Shown here: positions 47,901 to 56,331 of the stretch, in pieces
How the letters are laid out: each line of letters opens with the position of its first letter
Numbering within the stretch: position 1 is the stretch's first letter
NCBI GenBank assembly: GCA_963662155.1
Contig: OY759267.1
Span: forward strand, 21,070,438 to 21,134,437
Direction: 5' to 3'
Source of the DNA: Lamellibrachia columna
Taxonomy: Eukaryota; Annelida; Polychaeta; Sabellida; Siboglinidae
Length of the DNA: 64,000 nt
Notes under the pieces: generated by a model
What the model was told of the DNA's origin: nothing
Seen by the model: only the letters and a program-made list of their open reading frames with translations
Databases searched by the model: none
Position numbers and translations under genes: made by a program

Positions 47901-50900
47901 TGACAGCACAGTGACGTAGCGGAAGCTGTGTCTCTGCTCTGAGCGGCGCCACAAGATCTCTGCAATCTCAGCATCCATTGCACCTGCAGTGCCCTCAAAG
48001 TTTTTGTTGCAAACATGGTTTGCCTTCCATGTTCGGTAGTCGTCTGTGTTTTTGTCCATATGGTCCCCCACAGTGGTGCAGCCATGGCAGTACAGGCTCA
48101 GTACAGTGTAGTCGATCACAAGGCAGGTGATCAAGTCGATCACACTGCCAATGCCATAGTAGGACTGGTGTCCTCGTGTCATCCACGATGCGTCGTATGA
48201 CACGTTGATGTCTCTCACATCCTCTGGAGGGATACCAGACAGCTCAGCATATGCTTGCCTCACACAAACAGCAGCATCGTTGAGACAATTGGTCACTGTG
48301 TCCACAACTGCTACAGCTACCTGTTTCTGGTGTCTGGCATATGTCTTCTGGTGGATGCAGGGTGAATCCAGCCACCAACAAATCCGTCGTAGCCCAGAAA
48401 ATCCAACACCACAGTCCATGGTGCCTGCCACCATTCTCCTCGTTGTGGCAAATGGAGACCGACTACCACGATTACCTATCCTGCCTGAAGACAGTGTCTC
48501 ACTGCAGACATGTCCACAAGTGGTGCACTCAGTGCGGAATCCAACGACAGGGCCCTTGCTTTTGTCGATGACAACAACTGTCAAGTCTCCCTGGCAAACT
48601 GGACACGGAAGGTTCTCCACGAGTTTCTTCAACGAGGACACTTGAACAAAGAGACAACTGTCGTCTGTCACGGGTTGTCGAGGTTCGCCGTCATCGGCAA
48701 CATCTGGATCATCTGTCTGTGACGAGGACGCGATCGAGGGTTCGCTAACGGAATCGTCATCGTCAGCTCCAGCACAAACGTCTATTTCGCCAGGTTCAGC
48801 GACGCCACCTTCCACGACGACCACGCTGCCACTCGAGGCAGTGCCGCTGCCGCTAGCCACGGCAATATCGCCGGCGATGTTGGTCGATTTTTGCCGCTGT
48901 TCTCGCGCATATTTCATCTGTGCTAGCCGAGTTCGCTTCCTCATCCCATACGCTTTCGCCGTAGACTGTTTTATTCCACGATCCGTTGACATCTTGACTA
49001 GAAATCGCGTACTAATAACTGAGAAAATCACTGAGGAAAAACAACGGTCGCCATATTGAATCGCTCTGTTGTTACGCCGAAGAGGTCGAAGGTCGGTCAT
49101 GAGCCAATCAGAATCGAGAGGGTGCGGATCTGCGGAGCATTGTGCCATACAAGGAAATTTCCGTACGGATACAGCTCGCGTTCTAACGCCGATTGGCTGC
49201 ATACTAATGAGCATTTACCGCTGGACATAAGCCTGCCTTGTAGCCGGGAGAAAGAGCTAAATTTAGATATCCAACATGGCCGCCTCCAGTAAGGCAAAGT
49301 ACCGGTAACTAAGGAGTGAAATACGCATAATTTCTGCATTTGTTAGCAAGACAAAGGAACTCTCGGCAACACTGGTGATCAAATAAAGCATTTTATTCAC
49401 ATATAGACACATCAATATGAATTTTTTTGAATTAGAAGTTAAAGATAAGATGTTTTTGTAGTGAAATACGCTGAAAACGAAATTTCACTAAAAATCATAA
49501 AAAAATCAAAAATCCCGCAGCGCCTGTCCCCTTAAGTGTCAACTATTTTGTAAGACTTAAGTATGCTCTTAAGTACACATCAGTGCAAGTGAATAAAAAA
49601 GTGTACCCGTGAGCTTGCCAAAGACCTTCTGCAAACATCTTACTATAATCTAGCCAGTGTATGTATGTTTGTATGTACGTACGTTATCAAAATTTACCCC
49701 ATTACAACAATCAAATTACCCTTTGTAGTAATTATGTACAATTGTTCACAATGCCATGCGTCTTTTCTACAATTGTCCCAAGTTATGTAATACAAGGGCA
49801 AGGCATCGTTAGACGTTAGTATAATTGCCAGTATTACGTTGCAATTTCGAGAGTTGCAAAGAAGCCATCAAGATATTGACTGGCAGCACCAAGTACCAAG
49901 GCATAGATGGATATTTCTGTGATAATCGTTTCAAATATTGTTATTGTGACAGTCACTCATGAACTACCAAGTTATCCCGTCTGGTGGATGGGTATTTTTG
50001 TTATTGTGACAGTCACTTATGAACTACCAAGTTATCCCGTCTGGTGGATGGGTATTTTTGCTAGTACCATACTGAAGGTGTACCGAGTTCTTGAAGATCA
50101 CCAACAATCCTGTCCCATATGACTTCCATCTGCATACATTGGAAGCAGAAGTCGGAGTATGCGTACAGAAGGTAAGGCTTCCTGTCACTCTCCTGCAGGA
50201 TGTGGTTCTCAAACGTCCTGTCAACAAAACGTCACCTCGCATCACAGAACTTTGTTTATGAGTATTTTTCCAGGATAGTAGAGAAGTACTGAATCTTGTA
50301 ATTCCATAATGAATGACAAAATCGCTGTCAATAAGAACATTATTATGCATGATAGCAGCTAAGGCTGCATTACTTGGATCAGGGTAAACTACAATATAAG
50401 TGTTATTCAACTTATTGTAATAAATAACAATTGTAATTGAACATCAAAACAGATGTTTCAAAAAAAAATAATTTGTGAACTTGGTAATTGCTCAATGACA
50501 ATTCAATGACTTTCCTTCATAAACCTATCCTGGCTTTTATAAACCAAAATTCCAACAAAATGAACAATTCCATCTCTCTGTAACAGATGACAAATACTTG
50601 TTTTTTAATTAACTGCATGCTAGTTCATCAGACTAGCTGATTAACTAGTAGTCCCGGTTATATTTTACTAGTCCTTAAATGTAATATTAAAGCAGGCCTA
50701 CTGCTATTATTAGTTAATTATTTTAATTAAAATGTTCATTCATTAAAATGCATACAAATTGTGAAATAATGTATATTCCCATGACAGACCGTCCCAGCTG
50801 TGGACATTAGACAGGGTGGTCACTGCCAGGGTGCATGTCATCCTCAGCAGTTCTTTTACATCCCAATTAAATGAGACGGGACCGACATTAACGTGATCAT

Positions 50901-53671
50901 CCGAGTCACGAGAGCCAGGTTTTTACACCAAACGTACCCATGCCTGGTCGGGTCTTGAACTCAGAACTCTGGCATGTAAAGCGGATGTGCTAATCACTAC
51001 ACTACCACACCTCTCTCGTCAGTGTACCATGCTACCATGTAGCAGTGCAAAATGTTACATATGGAAAACTGCAAAAAGTTAAGCCAAAGTGGGGCCATTT
51101 CCAACAATTTTTGTACAATCTAATAACAACATGCATACTACAATGTCTTCCCAAACGATTAACAACACTGACATTTCGCAACAATAATAGCCTTAAAGTA
51201 GATCAGTACGTTCTTACCCTAAAGTGATCCTCAACTTGTGAACATTCGAGTTGGACTGTCCCCCGCCAAAGTGGAAGGTGAACCCATCAAACCCGCCACC
51301 GAAGAAGTCCCTGCGTTGTGCCTGCTGCTGCTGTGCCTGACCACTCGTTGTCCCAAAGTTGTCGTACTGAGCTCGCCTCTCAGAGTCGCCCAAAGTCTAC
51401 ACAGAAAATTCACACTGCTAAAGCAAATGACACCAGTTCACAATATTCGCAGTTGGGATAAGGCCGATAAGCAGCCATCGTTATCATGCATACTCTGACA
51501 TAATTAGCAACCTTGCCTGTTATGTAACAAATATTAACATGCATAGATGTTAAATATAAAATATATGTAACTTGTATTATTAATTAGCCAAAAGCTCAAA
51601 ATACTTTTATATTGAAGACTATTCAACTGTTTGCTATTAATTAGCTGTCCTTGGAAGTTAAGTTATCTGATTTACAAGATATGGTATGATAACATAACAG
51701 TTACCTCATATGTCTGGAGTCTTGTCTTACATAAGTTTACCTCATAAAAGGCTCATATGTCATGAGATTACACTTACCTCCAGGGTTGGCAGGTTTTGGA
51801 AACGGGTGGAAAAATACATATTTTCCCCCATTTCTGTCAGCAAAACGATGTCCCCTGGACATAATTGGAAGCTTACTTTGAAACCAATTGTGTTTAATCT
51901 TGTAAGGAAGTGATGTCAGAATGGATGTGTTGTCACAACGGTTTTGTTTTTCTAGACGTCCAAAAGGGGTCATGCACAGGTTGTGGACACTGTCCTGTCC
52001 AAAATAGGTTACGGAATTTCCAAAATCCAACCCTGCTTACCTCCTGTCCGGAGGTTATGTTTACCCTATAATAAATATGTCTGGACTCTGGAGGTCATGT
52101 TTACCTCATATGCTTCATTGATCTTGACAAAGTTTTCTCCCGCTGCAGGGTCCTTGTTCTTGTCTGGATGCCTGCAAAATACATGTGTCGACACATTTAT
52201 TATGCATCTGAAATACTTCCTCAATATAGTTACAATATATTAATTTTATTATGTCAGATCTAAAAGCATTGTTTCAGTTCTTCCAATGTTTGCATGCTAT
52301 TTTTCTTTCATTTTTTATTTGAAATGGATCATATCCGACTAAGGTGGTTAGAAGATAAACTGCCTTAAGTACTTGTGCATACTCAGGACTAAAAATGTAC
52401 TTTGCCTATTTTTTTATTAAGCAATCATAAGACAATACAATTAATTTTTTGTGTTATGGATGTACATGCCTGATGTGACCCAAATTGGAACCAGGATTTC
52501 TATAATGAAGCTGGACATAGAGAAATGAAATTTGACAGACTACTATGTCACACTATCCCATTACTACATTAAACAAATCTGGAACAAAAAGAAAATACGA
52601 TGAAAAACTATGTTTATCAGAAAGTCGAATTTATCTCAAAAGTTGCATATTCTAAACAACTGCCTTTGACATCAAATATTTTGTAATGATATGCAATGAT
52701 ACAGCGAGATACAGCGATCTTATTTCCCTTTATTACAAATGTTTATCATCAAAATGGTACCCTATTTATACAGATAAACCAAATTTGAAAAAACAATGGT
52801 AAGGTTGACCATTTGGCAGAATTGCACTACTATTGATAATTGTTTTCAACAAAGTTGTCAAAGGCTACACAATTTAAAACAAAAGTAGTTCCATAACAGT
52901 TCGCTACACGGTGCTGCATGACACAGTTGTGGTAATTGTTCATATGAAACCAACATTTTGTAAATTAGTAAGCGGGTCTTCACCCCCACCCCTTACCTTT
53001 AGTAAGCTCTGAACGAATAGGTAAATTTCGACAATTGTGAACGGCCCCTAACTTGGGGTGTGCTAGGTCTAGGATGATATCGGGCAGGCTTACAAAATTT
53101 AGTAAAATTAATATTGAATTGTTAATCAAAATTCAAATGCAACACATGTATCTCTATGATTGTACAGGCTGAAACTAACCGTTTACTCACAATTCGATTT
53201 CAGTATTCATATTTTTTCGAAGCAAGAATAATTAAACGAATTAATTATACTATCCATTATACTATGGATAGACGCATTGTCTCCAAAGGCAAATAGGAAT
53301 AACTTTAGTCCAAACTTCACTGACTGTTCCAAACTACAGCCTATACTAGTCTATAAACTACTACTAGTACTACAGGCCCCAGGGACGACAAATTATAAGC
53401 GTTATGCGTATTTACGATAACAAAATCCAAACCGTCGCAGACACCTCAACTATTTTACGGCACTTCTCCCGACGATTACTTGCTTCACTAAATACAACAA
53501 GAAAAGAACAACTTACCATTTTACAGCCAGTTTTTTGTACGCCTTTTTAATTTCAATTTGCGAAGCACTGCGGGGAACGTTCAGAATGCTGTACAAATCT
53601 TGTTCTGCGCATACTAACCACAACCAAAATGTAAACACTGAGCAAATTAAATATATACCGCCTAACTTCAT
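37232..53671 (-). CDS. DNAJC16: DNAJC16-like ER/secretory J-domain protein (complete, 14 coding exons, 754 aa)
   Basis: Exons in transcript order: 53671-53517, 52171-52105, 51396-51218, 50217-50084, 45864-45680, 44577-44414, 44032-43933, 43081-42951, 42703-42505, 41554-41366, 40861-40794, 39439-39296, 38903-38745, 37622-37232. All phases agree and total 2265 nt. Domains: signal peptide 1-22, J domain about 25-89 with HPD at 53-55, Gly/Gln-rich segment, thioredoxin-like domain with CFQC at 158-161, further thioredoxin-like repeats, transmembrane segment about 528-547, cytoplasmic or luminal tail. Human DNAJC16 has about 782 residues with the same order. By family it is an Hsp70 co-chaperone in the secretory pathway. 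Intron 4 carries a DNA transposon. Confidence 0.93.
37700..38250. repeat. CAAGTC-rich degenerate repeat with a 5-copy GCCCCGCCACAACATTAAT array
   Basis: In intron 13 of the DNAJC16-like gene. Two related flanks (TTGGCAAGTCACAAACTGGC and TTGGCAAGTAACAAACTGGC) surround about five units of 25-29 bp at 37868-38003. The right end (CGACTCGAGTCAACTAGTCT) looks like a transposon terminus. Class uncertain. Confidence 0.55.
38262..38425. repeat. Dispersed repeat shared by DNAJC16 introns 13 and 5 (copy 1)
   Basis: Shares ordered blocks with 45247-45600 (CACCTAAATCCTCA, CAAGTTCA-AGGCGCAA, TTAAGCATGNTATCAT, CATCANAACGAGGGAC). No coding capacity and unknown class. Confidence 0.6.
39296..39439 (-). CDS. 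DNAJC16: DNAJC16-like exon 12: transmembrane segment
   Basis: Encodes MTIFTFATTIAFVLLVGYIS, the only strong hydrophobic helix after the signal peptide, followed by a charged tail (EDKKWRNTQDKDSRRQ). The donor CA then GTCAGT is chosen because it gives the phase needed by exon 13 and matches the GTCAGT donors of exons 8 and 10. Confidence 0.85.
40184..40620 (-). pseudogene. LINE C-terminal fragment with internal 14-bp minisatellite
   Basis: The minus-strand translation RGRLRLRWEDCIKRDLTGVA is a typical end block of a non-LTR retrotransposon ORF2. Upstream of it in the same sense, about nine copies of a 14-bp unit (CATCCCAAGTGTCC) have expanded at 40492-40612. Related to 35140-35560. Confidence 0.65.
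40794..44577 (-). CDS. DNAJC16: DNAJC16-like exons 6-11 (central thioredoxin-like region)
   Basis: Exon 6: FLSGWHDNHVRMLFFATRER. Exon 7: EALRKRYGVPLGKESLLMFN. Exon 8: MDEVINANQFLLLPRLSSQG. Exon 9: CVVLLTKTSQEHDVYRASFR. Exon 10: VAILWRLDSSHVQYDWLPDG. Exon 11: LSRILLRLSDWSSAVWDRVT. The order and sequence agree with the human protein (FLSGWQQENKPHVLLF; YLLAARLTSQKLFHELCP; CVVLLTAETT; DLTDE). Exon 8 starts inside a duplicated acceptor. All junctions are in phase. Confidence 0.9.
40900..41165. mobile_element. Rearranged CR1-like LINE fragments
   Basis: 40900-41045 on the minus strand matches the LINE 3' end (GCTAGCAGCGTGAGTATGTT, ATGGCAATCTTGTTAAATC). 41095-41165 on the plus strand matches a slightly earlier RT part (ATTAGAATATTGTATATAAG, GGAGGCCATATC). 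Opposite orientation of neighbouring pieces indicates an inversion or 5' twin-priming event. Confidence 0.65.
41728..41852. repeat. Short tandem repeat GTGGTCACTCTTGG
   Basis: About eight imperfect units of 14-18 bp in intron 9 of the DNAJC16-like gene. It does not touch a splice site. Confidence 0.85.
43082..43500 (-). repeat. 63-bp minisatellite copying the DNAJC16 exon 8 splice acceptor
   Basis: Six further units of about 62-63 bp lie upstream (minus sense) of exon 8. Each contains the exon start ATGCCCAAGCTGTC (with variants) preceded by GTTTT-AG. The genuine AG is at 43083-43082. The two nearest copies have lost the AG (TTTAA and TTTAT before ATGCCC). The four more distant copies keep TTTTAG, at 43273-43274, 43336-43337, 43399-43400 and 43462-43463. 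Reading on from any distant copy meets a TAG after 16 codons. Confidence 0.88.
44645..45115. repeat. 42-bp minisatellite in DNAJC16 intron 5
   Basis: About eleven units, some truncated, of the form CTAGAACCACCAACCAAACC plus CAGACTGGCTGATATACATGCC. It ends about 65 bp from the exon 6 acceptor and does not include it. The open minus-strand frames are repeat artefacts. Confidence 0.93.
45247..45600. repeat. Dispersed repeat shared by DNAJC16 introns 13 and 5 (copy 2)
   Basis: The longer copy of the repeat at 38262-38425. It continues into unique-looking sequence up to 45600. No coding capacity. Confidence 0.55.
45680..51396 (-). CDS. DNAJC16: DNAJC16-like exons 3-5: end of J domain and thioredoxin-like domain
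   Basis: Exon 3 (51396-51218) closes the J domain (DSERRAQYDNFG) and encodes a Gln/Phe/Gly-rich segment (RRDFFGGGFDGFTFHFGGGQ). Exon 4 (50217-50084) encodes KPYLLYAYSDFCFQCMQMEV with a CxxC at 158-161, aligned with the human SDWCFSC motif. Exon 5 (45864-45680) completes the thioredoxin fold (STVPSIMAVVSGRVTWFEGP with its cis-Pro). Intron 4 is lengthened to 4.2 kb by a DNA transposon. Confidence 0.92.
46954..46974 (-). promoter_or_regulatory. Purine-rich histone-downstream-element-like sequence
   Basis: On the minus strand CACTCTTGGAGAAGAGC follows the second stem-loop by a few bases. In replication-dependent histone pre-mRNAs a purine-rich HDE at this spacing pairs with U7 snRNA. The match is by position and composition, not a strict consensus. 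Confidence 0.4.
46978..46993 (-). promoter_or_regulatory. Canonical histone-mRNA 3' stem-loop (second copy)
   Basis: The minus strand reads GGCTCTTTTCAGAGCC, the exact canonical 16-nt SLBP-binding stem-loop with a 6-bp stem and TTTC loop. It is preceded by an A-rich ACAAAAAAC and followed by AACCAC, as in histone genes. It lies 50-65 nt after the transposase stop codon. Confidence 0.8.
47008..47023 (-). promoter_or_regulatory. Histone-like 3' stem-loop (first copy)
   Basis: The minus strand reads GGCTCTCTTCAGAGCC, the same 6-bp stem with loop CTTC, preceded by AAACAAAC and followed by AACACA. It begins 19 nt after the transposase stop codon, a usual distance in histone genes. Confidence 0.75.
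47043..48992 (-). CDS. DDE transposase of the TTAA-site transposon
   Basis: 649 residues from the chosen Met (48990-48992, MSTDRGIKQSTAKAYGMRKR). The frame stays open upstream to 49214, but that stretch has no conserved look and lies in the putative promoter. The N-terminus is basic; an acidic/Ser-rich segment follows; then a zinc ribbon (CPVCQGDL ... CTTCGH). The catalytic core shows D in NVSYDASW, D in VLSDGDAKTYNHL and E in NPNESLHSVIWRKC, a plausible DDE triad, with conserved cysteines (LYCHGC, CNKNF) between. The C-terminus is a basic coiled coil (RSKDRERTAMLQRKADAQEK). No frameshift or stop, so it may be active. Confidence 0.85.
   Translation of the reverse strand: MSTDRGIKQSTAKAYGMRKRTRLAQMKYAREQRQKSTNIAGDIAVASGSGTASSGSVVVVEGGVAEPGEIDVCAGADDDDSVSEPSIASSSQTDDPDVADDGEPRQPVTDDSCLFVQVSSLKKLVENLPCPVCQGDLTVVVIDKSKGPVVGFRTECTTCGHVCSETLSSGRIGNRGSRSPFATTRRMVAGTMDCGVGFSGLRRICWWLDSPCIHQKTYARHQKQVAVAVVDTVTNCLNDAAVCVRQAYAELSGIPPEDVRDINVSYDASWMTRGHQSYYGIGSVIDLITCLVIDYTVLSLYCHGCTTVGDHMDKNTDDYRTWKANHVCNKNFEGTAGAMDAEIAEILWRRSEQRHSFRYVTVLSDGDAKTYNHLVSLNVYGDDCQVTKEECVNHVSKRMGTALRKVAAEGRQEGVVTGGRGHGKLTAAAITKLTKYYGNAIHSHPDDLDGMRTAVFATFLHALSTDDDPHHDRCPAGISSWCFYQRAVAKGERPGPHEDNVGTPLSREVGRFVKPVYVRLGDENLLRRCLRVKTQNPNESLHSVIWRKCLKTDFLGKLRVEAGAAIAVSEFNQGTEKTVADTTAALGFQLGEAQVKLTRSKDRERTAMLQRKADAQEKKNRERRRLHRIRQQDMLTQAEGGPSYASGEF
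49044..49280 (-). promoter_or_regulatory. Putative transposon promoter with paired CCAAT boxes
   Basis: Two CCAAT boxes in opposite orientation (GAGCCAATCAG at 49101-49111 on plus; AGCCAATCGG on minus, 49191-49200) lie about 110 and 200 bp upstream of the transposase ATG. CAATATGGCGACC, a YY1-like motif, is at 49048-49060 on the minus strand. There is no clear TATA box. Confidence 0.45.
49924..50070. repeat. Two-copy tandem repeat next to DNAJC16 exon 4
   Basis: Two copies of a unit of about 63 bp (TATTGTGACAGTCACTCATG, GTCTGGTGGATGGGTATTTT). It ends about 20 bp from the exon 4 donor without including it. Confidence 0.85.
50785..51012 (-). mobile_element. tRNA-derived SINE (DNAJC16 intron 3)
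   Basis: The minus strand has a tRNA-like head with A box TGGTAGTGTAGTGATTAGCA and B box GAGTTCAAGACCC, then a body with GGTCCCGTCTCATTTAATTG, as in the SINE at 21090-21303. Confidence 0.7.
52105..53671 (-). CDS. DNAJC16: DNAJC16-like exons 1-2: signal peptide and J domain
   Basis: Exon 1 starts at ATG 53671-53669 and encodes MKLGGIYLICSVFTFWLWLV, a clear signal peptide, then EQDLYSILNVPRSASQIEIK. Its donor (AAATG then GTAAGT) is phase 2. Exon 2 (52171-52105) supplies WHPDKNKDPAAGENFVKINE; HPD is the Hsp70-stimulating motif. Upstream of the ATG only about 200 bp separate the gene from an old LINE copy, so the promoter is short or overlaps the LINE. Confidence 0.92.
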
Positions 53672-53882
53672 ATTCAAAAATACTAGTGATGTTGATCAAT
53701 TAACGAATGCGTTTTCCAGGCACATTTTGCCTTTAATGTTTCCAAAAGCTTAAAGCTATCTGTCATCTTCTTTAGCAATATCCAACCCACGCGACTCCAA
53801 GAGCCTCAAAACTGTTCCAGTGTTACCTCTAGGTGTCGCTATTTATGTAGCCGTGGTTCGTTCGCAGCCACAACATAGCGCC

Positions 53883-54786
53883 ACTGTTCTCTTCGTCTAA
53901 CAAGATTTTATAAGATTTGCCATCCAAGCCAAAGGCCCAGATGGACAAGGAAGCCATTGGCTTATCGAGAGTCCAACAATGTTCATCTACGTGTAACCCC
54001 CCCAAGATATTTGTCAACCTTGTTTTTAAACATATTCCGCTGCTAGCAGTTACAATTTGTTCCATTCATTTATTGTCCGATGTGAGAACGTATGCTTCCT
54101 GATATCCAATCTATCCTGATCCTTTACTAATTATACCTCATGTCCTGTAGTTCTACTATCCTTCTTAAGTGAGAAAAACATATTTCTATCAATATTTTCA
54201 TACCCATTCAATATCTTAAAAAAATTCAATCTGATCTCCTCTTACCCTCCTTGTCACTAGAGTTGTTAAACCACATTCTTTCAGGCGTTCGTCATAATTA
54301 AGGTCTCTCATTTCTGGAATAATTTTAGTTGCTCTCCTCTGTATGCGCTCAAGCGTATATATATATATATATATATATATCCTTCTTACAAAATGGTCTC
54401 CACGCTTGTATACAGTATTCTAAATGAAGTCTAACTATTGCTTTATACAGAGGTATAATTAGCTTTTTTCCTTGTATGTTATATTTCTTCTAATCAACCC
54501 AAGAATTTGATTACCCTTTGAAGCTGCTATACCACACTGCTCTGAAACTTTTTTATCAGCGCTTATTGTAACTGATGTCCTTTTCTTTTACAGTAGTACC
54601 CAGAACAGTATCTCCCATTTTATAGTTTACATCCAAGTTCCCATATCTTTTATGTAGGCATTTACATTTCCCAAAATTTAGCAACATCTACCATTTCTCA
54701 GTTTTATAAATGTTGTTTATCACCATCAGTGTTAATATTTCTAAACACTTTTGTGTCATCCGCATTTTTCAGTACGTTACTTGTTA
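53883..54786 (-). mobile_element. CR1-like LINE, second copy, 3' part
   Basis: The minus strand matches the intron 18 LINE from YIND/ADDTK-V-F to the conserved 3' tail (TTGGCTTGGATGGCAAATCT). It is diverged, with several frameshifts and a small (TA)n inside (54357-54380). Its 5' continuation is at 59590-60065, beyond an inserted LTR element. Confidence 0.85.
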
Positions 54787-54804
54787 TATTGTCATCCTAG
54801 TCAT

Positions 54805-54892
<88 letters not shown>
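54787..54892. repeat. (TA)n microsatellite, left of the LTR element
   Basis: About 105 bp of uninterrupted AT dinucleotides, then GTGTG, directly abutting the LTR. The YIYIY open frames are artefacts. Confidence 0.97.
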
Positions 54893-54897
<5 letters not shown>

Positions 54898-54900
<3 letters not shown>

Positions 54901-55463
54901 CACGAGACGGCTCGTCCACGTAAGAGAGGGGTCCCCTTGTTGTTAGCAAGGTCCCGCAAGGAGAACACGGTGATGCCTTTTTCATCCGTTTATTCAAGTC
55001 TTAACAAAGACCCTGCCCACAGTCCGCCGATACTCAATGTAAATGTTGTTGTGCAGTGCTCATAACAATGGCCACCAATAATAATTCGCGTTGCACATAA
55101 ATAAAAACCCGTGCTGTGAACCATGCGTCCTCTCTCTCTTTCCAATCTGTCCTTTCCTCACACTCTCATTCAAATTCTAGATTACTACACGAGGACTTAT
55201 TTAGTATGATGGTGAAAGTGTGTACACAGTGAGCTAAACTGACATTCGGATAACAGTATCCACTGCTTGACTGACATATATAATATTATATAGACTAAAG
55301 TTGAAACAATTTGAAGAAAAATATTTATGTTAAAGAATGGGATTACATCTGTTGCGTAGTATTTTCAAGTAAAGTGGTTACCAAACATATCACCACCTAT
55401 CGGCTGGTGCCAAGGACCACTAATGGTCACTCGGCGGCGCCACCGTATTTACCAACCATGACA
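54898..55463 (-). repeat. 3' LTR
   Basis: 566 bp, terminal inverted TGTCA/TGACA. Identical by eye to the 5' LTR. It carries an AATAAA-like A-rich tract on the plus strand only; the true polyadenylation signal in minus sense is not obvious. Confidence 0.9.
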
Positions 55464-55471
55464 TCTTCCCC
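55464..55471 (-). promoter_or_regulatory. Polypurine tract
   Basis: GGGGAAGA on the minus strand directly precedes the 3' LTR start (TGTCATGG), as expected for plus-strand DNA priming in LTR elements. Confidence 0.6.
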
Positions 55472-55718
55472 AGATTTCTTTGAATCCGTCCACGGATTGC
55501 AATAAGATCACAAAAGTTGTGTCCTCACGGTATCACACAAAAATGGCCACTAATACCTCAACCCTCCAGCCAAACCAATTTAAGATAATACAAATTTAGT
55601 AAACACCCGTAATGCCGGCATTTTCAGTTAATCTATACATCGGCCTAATTAATCCAAATACAACAATAGAATTTACAGCATCCGTCCACCTGATGCTACT
55701 CTAAGGTGCCATAACTAG

Positions 55719-56010
55719 TCTGATGTGGGCTAACGCCCTGTCTCCACATGGAGCAAACATCACTGTAACCCAACTACACAAATACTACTACACCCTGGAC
55801 TACATGAACCTTTAGATTACTCTGATGTGGGCTAACACCCTGTCTCCACAAGGAGCAAACATCATTGTAACCTAACTACACAAATACTACTACACCCTGG
55901 ACTACATGAACCTTCAGATTACTCTGATGTGGGCTAACACCCTGTCTCCACAAGGAGCAAACATCATTGTACCCTTTCTAGCAGAGAGGGAGAAACTTCA
56001 ACACTGCCTG
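55719..56010. repeat. 102-bp tandem repeat in the LTR element
   Basis: Two full units and a partial third (TCTGATGTGGGCTAACACCC, CTACACCCTGGACTACATGA) lie in the non-coding region between gag and the 3' LTR. Confidence 0.85.
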
Positions 56011-56331
56011 TCGCAGTCCCCGGCCATACCTCAGCTGGCCCTCCTCCGTAAGATAACACCCATCATTCCAAATGTATTTTGGCAAGTTTACCAGGGTCTG
56101 TGCGAACAGGTGCACACGACGTAGTCGTGCTAACATAGCAGGCGGCTACCTCGACCACTATCACCACCAGATTAAGTGAAGTAGATAGTGGCACACGCCA
56201 TGTCCCACACCCAGCAGGCAGCTATCTGTACATCAAAAGATCACAGCCAACCGACACTCATGCAGCAGATAGTGGCAAACGCCATGTCCCGCACACAGCA
56301 GGCAACTACCTGTACATCAAAAGTGCCAGCA

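Larger units (their letters stand above)
46285..49531 (-). mobile_element. TTAA-site DNA transposon (Kolobok-like), apparently intact
   Basis: 3.25-kb element in intron 4 of the DNAJC16-like gene, same orientation. It is flanked by TTAA on both sides (46281-46284, 49532-49535). The TIRs begin GGGGACAG and continue about 24 bp (left GGGGACAGAGGCTGCGGCGG; right, inverted, GGGGACAGGCGCTGCGGGAT). It encodes one uninterrupted transposase. TTAA duplications suit Kolobok or piggyBac; the transposase is not piggyBac-like and resembles the Mutator-like transposase domain family annotated in many invertebrates, which I infer to be Kolobok-type. It contains histone-type 3' stem-loops. Confidence 0.85.

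Noticed and set aside
48993..49214. 74-codon N-terminal extension of the transposase
   Set aside because: It is open but lies in the CCAAT-containing promoter region and lacks family-like sequence. The Met at 48992 starts the basic, conserved-looking part.
47043..49214. A fused host exon of the DNAJC16-like gene
   Set aside because: The host exons 4 and 5 join in phase without it (phase 1), and TTAA-flanked TIRs delimit the segment as a transposon.
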